This document shows positions 7,591 through 11,984 of a stretch of 11,984 bases of DNA, one piece after another. This DNA comes from Verrucomicrobiota bacterium (GTDB lineage Bacteria; Verrucomicrobiota; Lentisphaeria; Oligosphaerales; Oligosphaeraceae): assembly GCA_022709995.1 (NCBI GenBank), contig JAKLHU010000020.1, forward strand, positions 1-11,984, in the 5' to 3' direction. Both the position numbers and the translations under genes were made by a program. The notes beneath the pieces were generated by a model. The model was not told the DNA's origin. It did not search any database and was given only the letters and a program-made list of their open reading frames with translations. The number at the start of each line of letters is the position of its first letter. The first letter of the stretch is position 1.

Positions 7591-7596
7591 TCTCCT
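7591..7596 (-). promoter_or_regulatory. Ribosome binding site deciding the doxX start
   Basis: Read on the minus strand this is AGGAGA, nine bases before the ATG at 7581. The next in-frame ATG (7575) would be fifteen bases away, and the upstream in-frame start at 7758 has no comparable site and overlaps the -35 box. This makes 7581 the preferred start. Confidence 0.75.
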
Positions 7597-7644
7597 GTTG
7601 ATGGGGATGGATGAATCAAGGCGAAAAACGACTCGGCGATCCCC

Positions 7645-7665
7645 CCGCCCACCCGGGCGGTTTTT
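7645..7665 (+). terminator. Intrinsic-terminator-like hairpin, antisense to the doxX leader
   Basis: On the plus strand CCGCCC (7645-7650) pairs perfectly with GGGCGG (7655-7660) around ACCC, directly followed by TTTTTCT. This is the textbook arrangement for a plus-strand intrinsic terminator, although the stem is only six pairs. No plus-strand gene precedes it within 2.6 kb. On the minus strand the same bases put a GC stem in the doxX leader, about 65 bases before the ATG. Either an antisense transcript ends here or the structure acts in the leader. Confidence 0.45.
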
Positions 7666-7729
7666 CTCCTTGTCGGGCGATGGACCGTGCGTTCGGCGGC
7701 GCCGGGGCCGGCAGAATGAATCGGACGAT

Positions 7730-7758
7730 ATCATATTGCCGGCAACGTCTTCTGTCAA
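7730..7758 (-). promoter_or_regulatory. Sigma70-type promoter of the doxX-ubiA-ndh operon
   Basis: On the minus strand the -35 box is a perfect TTGACA (7753-7758), the spacer is exactly 17 bp (7736-7752), and the -10 box is TATGAT (7730-7735, five of six). Transcription would start near 7723, giving a leader of about 140 bases that includes a GC hairpin at 7645-7660. The promoter begins 33 bp from the end of the adjoining repeat element. It is the best promoter match I found in the window. Confidence 0.7.
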
Positions 7759-7785
7759 GTCAAGCGGCGGCGCCTGGATACTGTT

Positions 7786-7911
7786 GGTAATCGGTCAGCC
7801 ATTGCATCTGGCGCAGTTGTGGCCGGGCGCGCCAAGGTGGCGCCTCAGGCTCTACGAGGCGCCTAAGCGTTGACTCCGCAATAACTCAGTTATCAATGGC
7901 TGACCGCTTAC
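7786..7911. repeat. Repeat element A: ~115-bp REPIN/MITE-like element
   Basis: A perfect 13-bp terminal inverted repeat, CGGTCAGCCATTG (7792-7804) and CAATGGCTGACCG (7894-7906), bounds a 115-bp element; similarity of the arms extends outward to about 7786 and 7911. Inside are a perfect 8-bp hairpin, GGCGCCTC/GAGGCGCC (7839-7846/7856-7863), and an interrupted palindrome, ATAACT-C-AGTTAT (7881-7893). A second, related element lies at 10318-10431 in the same orientation and shares internal blocks GGCGCCTCAGGC and AAGCGTTGACTCC at nearly the same offsets. No open reading frame and no clear target-site duplication are visible. Confidence 0.75.
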
Positions 7912-8098
7912 TACTCTTGCGGTTTCTTTTTGGCGGGGCCGCGCGGGCGGCCGAGACGGCACGGACACAAGGGCGTTTCTTGTATTCAAGTCATTGTCGG
8001 AAAAATGCATTATGTCGATGGCTTGCGAGCCCGGTCTGGAAGTCCGTGTCGTCTCCGTACATCGTTTTCGCCTGTGTCGCCGCCCGCGGGGCGCGGCG

Positions 8099-8845
8099 TC
8101 AGTAGCCGACGACGTTGACGACTTCCGTCGCCAGGCGCCGGTTGCGTTCGGCGCCGCCGTCGATGTTGGCGCTTTTGCAGATTTGTGGCATTTTCCCCCG
8201 CGCCTGCATTTTTTCAATCACCTGGGCCACCATCATCCACATGATGGCGGCGGCATTGATCCCGGACAGTGGGAATACCGGCACGTCGCAGCCCTCGATT
8301 TGCATATGGCCGTCCCCGAGCGGCGCCTGGTTGTCGATGAACAGGTCGGCGCATTCATATAGCCGCTTGCCGCTGGGATGGCGCGATTCGACTTGCGAGG
8401 AGTAGTTTTTGGACGAGATGACGATGACTTTGCAGCCGATGCGCCGGCATTCGAGGGCCAATTCCACGGTTGGCAGCGATCTGCCACTGACGGAGCCGAT
8501 GACCATGACATCGCCGGCGCGGACATTCGAGGCGCGCACGGCCAGACGCACGGTTTCCAGGGCGACCTGGTAATCGGCATCGGCGGCCGGGCGTCCCTTG
8601 CGGCAGGCGGGCACGTCGTCCGTGACGGTGAAGGCCCAGGAAAAGGACTTGATGCACATCAGGCCGCCGCCGCGGTTGATCAGCTCGCGGTCGATGATAT
8701 GGCCGGTGTCGTGGACATGCCAGGCTCCGCCGTTGAGAAGGGAGTCGGCGACCATGGCGGCGGCCTGGTCGATGCTCTCCATCTGTTCTTTTTCCAATTG
8801 GTCGAATTGGGCCCGAAAACTGTCCAGCAGTCGTTTTGCCAGCAT
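8099..8845 (-). CDS. SIS-domain sugar-phosphate-binding protein, UPF0309 type
   Basis: A 248-residue cytosolic protein with one SIS (sugar isomerase) domain. The N-terminal 1-35 is helical; the phosphosugar-binding fold shows AWHVHDTGH (41-49), the GSVSGRS loop (117-123) after VMVI, and VIVISSKNYSS (140-150). The segment HPSGKRLYECADLFIDN (156-172) followed by APLGDG (174-179) is characteristic of the UPF0309 group. SIS proteins isomerise, deaminate, cleave or sense aminosugar and sugar phosphates; no catalytic assignment is possible here. The ATG at 8845 has a strong AGGAAGGA (8851-8858) five bases upstream. It lies 82 bp downstream of the BadF-type kinase on the same strand, so the kinase product is a plausible ligand. 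Length is typical for the family. Confidence 0.85.
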   Translation of the reverse strand: MLAKRLLDSFRAQFDQLEKEQMESIDQAAAMVADSLLNGGAWHVHDTGHIIDRELINRGGGLMCIKSFSWAFTVTDDVPACRKGRPAADADYQVALETVRLAVRASNVRAGDVMVIGSVSGRSLPTVELALECRRIGCKVIVISSKNYSSQVESRHPSGKRLYECADLFIDNQAPLGDGHMQIEGCDVPVFPLSGINAAAIMWMMVAQVIEKMQARGKMPQICKSANIDGGAERNRRLATEVVNVVGY

Positions 8846-8927
8846 GGTTGTCCTTCCTGATTGCGATGGAATGGCGTGAGGCCGTCACGGACGGCGGCGA
8901 AAAGGGTTGATCAAGGAGTTTTGGGGC

Positions 8928-9899
8928 TCAAGCCGGCTGCTGGTGTTTTCCGGCCAGGTCGTAGGATTGCGCCATGGCGTCCAGCAGTTCGGCAGTCCAA
9001 GCAACGCCGAGCTTCCGGAGTCCCAGCAGGGCCGCGCCGCCGACGGGCGGCAGGCGCGGCCGGAACGGGGTCAGATTGGGGGCCAACCGGGCAGCGGCGG
9101 CGCAGAATTCGCGCCAGTAGATGGCGGAGTTGAGGGCGACGCTGCCGGAAGCCACCATGGGCACGTCGGCCTGATGGAGTTTGAGTTTGTCGACGACATC
9201 CGGGACTAACAGGGCCAGTTCGCCGGCGGCGCGGCGCAGCACGTCGATGGCGACCGGGTCGCCGTCCTCGGCGGCGGCATTGACGCCGGCCGCGGCTTGG
9301 GCGAGGAGCCGGCGGGCGCCCTTGCCGTTTTCCCGATACAGGAGCGAAAACAGGTCGCGCAGGTCGGCTGCGCCGTAGAGAGCCGGGAGGGTCTGCGCGA
9401 GGATGGTCCGGTGCCGGGCGTTGTAATGGGAGCGAAAGGCGGCTCGCAGGCCAAGTTGTCCGATATGGAAGCCGCTGCCTTCGTCGGCAAACAGCGGCCC
9501 TTGGCCGCCCATGGAGGCATATTCCCCCTCGGGATTGCCGCCGAACACCACGCTGCCCGTGCCGGCCAGGACCAGGATGCCATGACTTTTCATGGCGGCG
9601 GCCATGCCGAGTTCGTATTCGCCCTTGCTTTCGCAGGAGCCCAAGCCGGCCTGCTGCGCGAGCGCGCCGGCCAACTCTGGCGGGATGCCGCAGGAAATCA
9701 TCAGGTCACTGGAGGTCAGGGGAATGTTGGCGCAGGCCTGCCGGAACGCCGTCTGGATGGATTCCATGACCGCTTCCCGGCTGCTGTACAGGATATGGGT
9801 TGACCCGCCCAATCCCATCCCCCGTACCGTTCCGCTTTCATCGACCAGCATGGCGGCGCACTTGGTGCCGCCCCCATCCAAACCCACCACATAGGCCAT
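8928..9899 (-). CDS. BadF/BadG-type ATPase family sugar kinase, GlcNAc-kinase-like
   Basis: A 323-residue actin-fold (ASKHA) kinase. The phosphate-1 loop GLDGGGTKCAAMLVD (6-20) begins at the third beta position, phosphate-2 LAGTGSVVFG (111-120) follows, then GGQGPLFADEGSGFHIG (131-147), a stretch typical of the N-acetylglucosamine-kinase branch, and the adenosine-side VASGSVALNS (249-258). Length and motif order fit GlcNAc kinases rather than the benzoyl-CoA reductase activators, which carry iron-sulfur cysteines not seen here. The ATG at 9899 has GGAAAGG (9906-9912) six bases upstream; 56 upstream in-frame codons have no family similarity. It is read before the SIS gene with an 82-bp gap, suggesting a phosphorylate-then-convert unit for an aminosugar. 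Substrate cannot be fixed from sequence. Confidence 0.87.
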   Translation of the reverse strand: MAYVVGLDGGGTKCAAMLVDESGTVRGMGLGGSTHILYSSREAVMESIQTAFRQACANIPLTSSDLMISCGIPPELAGALAQQAGLGSCESKGEYELGMAAAMKSHGILVLAGTGSVVFGGNPEGEYASMGGQGPLFADEGSGFHIGQLGLRAAFRSHYNARHRTILAQTLPALYGAADLRDLFSLLYRENGKGARRLLAQAAAGVNAAAEDGDPVAIDVLRRAAGELALLVPDVVDKLKLHQADVPMVASGSVALNSAIYWREFCAAAARLAPNLTPFRPRLPPVGGAALLGLRKLGVAWTAELLDAMAQSYDLAGKHQQPA

Positions 9900-10192
9900 A
9901 TATAGCCTTTCCAAGGTGAAAACGCGCGGGCCAGAGCCCGTTCCATATTCAACTTCGAATACTATTGGAGAGCTGCCGCCTCCCGGCCAGAGGCGTGACT
10001 TGGGGCGCGATAAAGATTCAGAGGAGATCGCCCAAACGCCTTGGACCACGGATGGGGCCCAAGGCAAGGCAACGGCTCGTCACCGCGGCCAGAGTCACCG
10101 CGGCGGCCGCCGGCGAATGGTGCCGGCATGGGCATTACTATAGCCGTTGTTGAGCGTTTTGCATCTTTTGGGGGACATCTTCCGGCAGGCTC
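9900..10192. other. Kinase leader and upstream region without a gene
   Basis: No convincing coding frame. Next to the kinase start is the GGAAAGG ribosome site (9906-9912), then a loose palindrome TATTC-N6-GAATA around 9946-9961 that could be an operator. Further out are a hairpin GCCTTGG/CCAAGGC (10038-10044/10059-10065), two copies of GTCACCGCGG 15 bp apart (10079-10088, 10094-10103), and a GCCGGC stem (10109-10114/10122-10127). A minus-strand -10-like TATAGT (10137-10142) lacks a matching -35 box, so the kinase promoter is not located. Confidence 0.4.
9906..9912 (-). promoter_or_regulatory. Ribosome binding site deciding the kinase start
   Basis: Read on the minus strand this is GGAAAGG, six bases before the ATG at 9899. 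It supports starting the kinase at MAYVVGLDGGG, so that the phosphate-1 loop is at the N-terminus as the family requires, rather than at the longer in-frame start near 10067. Confidence 0.75.
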
Positions 10193-10259
10193 GGGCATCG
10201 GTCAGCCCTTGCATCTCGCGGCCACTCGGACCGCTATTCTTCATGGGTGACCGAGTACC
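10193..10259. repeat. Repeat element C: short paired-arm element
   Basis: The left arm (10197-10211, ATCGGTCAGCCCTTG) and the right arm, read on the other strand (10242-10259, about GGTACTCGGTCACCCATG), face each other across some 30 bp. They are the same degenerate arm that bounds elements A and B, but the ~70-bp GC-rich interior of those elements is absent. The left arm continues to match element A's left end through TTGCATCT. It looks like an internally deleted or minimal member of the same family. Confidence 0.55.
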
Positions 10260-10283
10260 GTTTTTTTGTAATCGGTCACCCAT
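10243..10283. repeat. 12-bp inverted repeat around a T7 tract
   Basis: ATGGGTGACCGA (10243-10254) and TCGGTCACCCAT (10272-10283) are perfect inverted copies separated by a 17-bp stretch containing TTTTTTT (10261-10267). They are outward-facing arms of the repeat family, the right arm of element C and a solo arm. The solo arm continues as GTAATCGGTCACCCATTG plus ATAAC, matching the right end of element A (read on the other strand) at 21 of 23 positions. A large cruciform is possible. Confidence 0.65.
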
Positions 10284-10445
10284 TGATAACGAAGTCATGG
10301 CGCAGTTCCGTCGCAATCGGTCAGACATTGAAACTGGCGTCCGTTGTGGATTGGCACGCGAAGTAGGCGCCTCAGGCCCTGAGGCGCTCAAGCGTTGACT
10401 CCTCTATCGCTCAATTCTCAATCGCTGACCGAGTACCGTTTTTTT
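10248..10445. repeat. Exact 20-bp direct repeat bounding a 178-bp unit
   Basis: TGACCGAGTACCGTTTTTTT occurs identically at 10248-10267 and 10426-10445. Each copy starts inside the right-hand arm of a repeat element (C and B) and runs into a seven-base T tract. The 178-bp period contains a solo arm and all of element B, so the arrangement could come from a tandem duplication or from insertion next to an older copy. Confidence 0.7.
10313..10437. repeat. Repeat element B: ~114-bp relative of element A
   Basis: Terminal arms CGGTCAGACATTGA (10318-10331) and TCAATCGCTGACCG (10418-10431) are inverted copies matching at 12 of 14 positions; looser similarity extends to about 10313 and 10437. The interior has a perfect 10-bp inverted repeat, GCGCCTCAGG/CCTGAGGCGC (10367-10376/10378-10387). 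Elements A and B share GGCGCCTCAGGC (10366-10377) and AAGCGTTGACTCC (10390-10402) at offsets that differ by one or two bases, and align by eye at roughly three quarters identity. Orientation is the same as A. No coding capacity. Confidence 0.72.
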
Positions 10446-10464
10446 ACCGCGTTAACCCGGCGCG

Positions 10465-10495
10465 TTGACGTAAAATGGTTTCCTTGTGATATATT
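10465..10495 (+). promoter_or_regulatory. Candidate promoter of glgP with extended -10
   Basis: A -35 box TTGACG (10465-10470, five of six) precedes TATATT (10490-10495, five of six) by 19 bp, longer than the usual 17. A TGn extended -10 motif (10487-10489) could compensate for the spacing. The ATG of glgP lies 30 bases further on, so the leader would be short. The -35 box starts 33 bp after the end of repeat element B. Confidence 0.5.
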
Positions 10496-10510
10496 ATGCT
10501 TTTACTTATC

Positions 10511-10519
10511 AAGGAGGGG
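10511..10519 (+). promoter_or_regulatory. Strong ribosome binding site of glgP
   Basis: AAGGAGGGG is nearly a full anti-Shine-Dalgarno match and ends five bases before the ATG at 10525. It fixes the start of the glycogen phosphorylase frame, which reads MQKSPSGFAPSRVRMD at its N-terminus. Confidence 0.85.
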
Positions 10520-10524
10520 CTTGT

Positions 10525-11984
10525 ATGCAGAAATCGCCATCGGGTTTTGCACCGTCGCGAGTACGAATGGACATGGAGGGGCTGCGGGAGGATTTTGTCT
10601 GGCATCTCCGGTACACCTTTGCGATCATCGAGCGTGATTTGACGGACCAGGATCGCTATCAGGCTTTTTCGCTGGCCATCCGGGATCGGATTGTGGAACG
10701 CTGGATCAGGACGCATGAAGCGTATGTCGACCGCAACGTGCGGCAGGTCTATTACCTGTCGATGGAATTTCTGATCGGCCGCTTGCTTTCGACGAACGTG
10801 CTCAATCTGCAGATGGAGGACATCTGCCGGAAGGCCCTCGATGGCAAGGAGATCGATTGGGACAAGATGCGCGGGCTGGAAGTCGACGCCGGCCTTGGCA
10901 ATGGCGGCCTCGGCCGTCTGGCGGCCTGTTTTCTGGACTCGATGTCGACCCTCAACCTGCCTTGCACCGGCTATGGCCTGCGCTACGACTACGGGATTTT
11001 CCGGCAGAAGATCGTCAACGGCATGCAGGTTGAGGAGCCGGATGACTGGCGCCGCAACGGTTATCCATGGGAAATCAAGCGTCTGGAACAAAGCGTTTTT
11101 GTCCAGTTTGGCGGAGAAACGGTTTGCGTTGACATCAACGGCCGCAAGGTCTGGCGCTGGTCTCCGGCCGAGCGGGTGCAGGGCATCCCGTACGACATCC
11201 CGATCGTTGGCTACGGCGGCAAGACCGTCAACACCCTGCGCTTGTGGTCGGCCGCGTCCGATAACGAATTCGATTTTCAGGATTTCAACAAGGGGTCGTA
11301 CGTCGAGGCGGTCGAGCATAAGGTCAATGCCGAGAATCTGACCAAGGTGCTGTATCCGAACGACAACATCGACCAGGGCAAGGAACTGCGGTTGCGGCAG
11401 CAGTACTTTTTTGTCGCTTGCGCGCTGCGTGACATTCTGCGTCGCTATCGCCTTCAGAACGGCGACTGGGAGCATCTGGGGGACAAGGTCTTCATCCAGT
11501 TGAACGACACGCACCCGACTCTGGCCATCCCGGAGCTGATGCGGATACTATTGGATGAAGAGGGTCTGCCCTGGGACAAGGCGCGCCAGGTGACGCAGTC
11601 CGTGTTCGGCTACACCAACCACACGGTGCTTCCGGAAGCACTGGAAAAATGGAGTTTGAGGCTGTTCGAGCGCCTGCTCCCGCGGCACATGCAGATCATC
11701 TACGAGATCAACGGCCGTTTTCTGCGCGACGTCAGTTCGCGCTACCCCGGCGACATCGACCGTCTGCGCCGGATGAGCATCATCGAGGAGGGGGAGAAGC
11801 GCCGCGTGCGCATGGCGCACCTGGCCCTGGTCGGGGCGACCAAGGTCAACGGCGTCGCCAAAATCCATTCCGACATTCTGCGCCGGGAGATCTTCCGCGA
11901 TTTCGCCGAGATGTGGCCGGAGAAGTTTCTGAACATCACCAACGGCATTACGCAGCGGCGCTGGCTTCTGAACGCCAATCCGCG
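10525..11984 (+). CDS. glgP: Glycogen/alpha-glucan phosphorylase, 3' end outside window
   Basis: The first 486 residues of a GT35 phosphorylase, which releases glucose-1-phosphate from glycogen or maltodextrin in the cytosol; the frame is open to the window edge, and the family is usually about 800-850 residues. Family landmarks are in order: YYLSMEFLIGR (76-86), GLGNGGLGRLAACFLDS (123-139), GYGLRYDYGIF (149-159), FNKGSYVEAV (254-263), QLNDTHPTLAIPEL (325-338), GYTNHTVLPEALEKW (362-376), KVNGVAKIHS (440-449) and NITNGITQRRW (470-480). The PLP-lysine region lies beyond the edge. The N-terminus is short, without the long regulatory extension of animal enzymes. Start ATG 10525 follows AAGGAGGGG, and an extended -10 promoter lies just upstream. 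It is divergent from the kinase-SIS pair and separated from it by a cluster of repeats. Confidence 0.97.
   Translation, partial: MQKSPSGFAPSRVRMDMEGLREDFVWHLRYTFAIIERDLTDQDRYQAFSLAIRDRIVERWIRTHEAYVDRNVRQVYYLSMEFLIGRLLSTNVLNLQMEDICRKALDGKEIDWDKMRGLEVDAGLGNGGLGRLAACFLDSMSTLNLPCTGYGLRYDYGIFRQKIVNGMQVEEPDDWRRNGYPWEIKRLEQSVFVQFGGETVCVDINGRKVWRWSPAERVQGIPYDIPIVGYGGKTVNTLRLWSAASDNEFDFQDFNKGSYVEAVEHKVNAENLTKVLYPNDNIDQGKELRLRQQYFFVACALRDILRRYRLQNGDWEHLGDKVFIQLNDTHPTLAIPELMRILLDEEGLPWDKARQVTQSVFGYTNHTVLPEALEKWSLRLFERLLPRHMQIIYEINGRFLRDVSSRYPGDIDRLRRMSIIEEGEKRRVRMAHLALVGATKVNGVAKIHSDILRREIFRDFAEMWPEKFLNITNGITQRRWLLNANP

Larger units (their letters stand above)
7582..8098. other. 517-bp intergenic region with promoter, hairpin and repeat element
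   Basis: No protein-coding gene is visible between the doxX-like start and the SIS-gene stop. From left to right it holds the doxX ribosome site, a plus-strand terminator-like hairpin (7645-7665), the minus-strand doxX promoter (7730-7758), a ~115-bp repeat element (7792-7906), and 192 bp downstream of the SIS gene. That last part contains a GC stem, GGCCGC/GCGGCC (7937-7952), and no clear intrinsic terminator in the minus direction. Confidence 0.6.

Noticed and set aside
7582..7758. N-terminal extension of doxX by 59 codons.
   Set aside because: It would begin in the -35 box of the promoter, is Arg/Pro-rich without a signal or membrane segment, and bypasses the AGGAGA site before 7581.
10193..10437. 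CRISPR array or integron attC sites in the repeat cluster.
   Set aside because: Arms occur as inverted pairs with irregular gaps, not regular direct repeats with equal spacers, and there are no cas genes. The ends do not fit the attC RYYYAAC/GTTRRRY core, and no integrase is present.
10444..11514. Minus-strand open frame of about 356 codons opposite glgP.
   Set aside because: It is the antisense of a clear glycogen phosphorylase reading frame that matches family motifs over its full visible length.

Overview
The window is GC-rich bacterial chromosomal DNA with compact housekeeping and metabolic genes. Gene content points to the Planctomycetes-Verrucomicrobia-Chlamydiae group, possibly Lentisphaerota-like: a long Prc/Tsp protease, a corrinoid-type URO-D paralogue, an UPF0309 sugar-phosphate protein, and a DciA-type DUF721 protein with an N-terminal extension. 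This placement is inferred from gene families, not from a marker gene. I see no rRNA, tRNA, phage, CRISPR array or complete transposase gene.

Layout: positions 1-233 hold no confident gene. A minus-strand pair follows, a DciA-like DUF721 gene read into a periplasmic tail-specific protease (prc); their stop and start codons overlap. Facing away from it on the plus strand are yggS (PLP homeostasis) and a URO-D/MtaA-type methyltransferase-like gene. The latter converges on a tight minus-strand operon, doxX-like > UbiA/MenA-like prenyltransferase > NDH-2-like flavoprotein. Both junctions in that operon are ATGA stop/start overlaps, and a very good sigma70-type promoter precedes it (7730-7758, TTGACA-N17-TATGAT on the minus strand). 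Next, also on the minus strand, a BadF-type sugar kinase is read before an UPF0309 SIS-domain protein, probably a small aminosugar-phosphate catabolic unit. At the right edge glgP (glycogen phosphorylase) starts on the plus strand and runs off the window.

The most unusual signal is non-coding. The two longest intergenic stretches, 7582-8098 and 9900-10524, carry seven copies of a degenerate ~18-nt arm (about GTAATCGGTCAGCCATTG). Most are arranged as head-to-head inverted pairs. Two pairs bound related ~115-bp elements (7792-7906 and 10318-10431) with a conserved interior, in the same orientation, flanking the kinase-SIS pair. A shorter pair and a solo arm lie next to the second element. This looks like a REPIN/MITE-type family that I cannot assign to a named one. 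Each ~115-bp element ends exactly 33 bp from the -35 box of the best promoters in the window (doxX operon and glgP).

Metabolically, the window combines envelope protein quality control (prc), replication-helicase loading (DciA-like), cofactor homeostasis (yggS), possible one-carbon or demethylation chemistry (URO-D), a candidate quinone-making and quinone-reducing membrane module (doxX-ubiA-ndh), and sugar handling (kinase, SIS protein, glgP).
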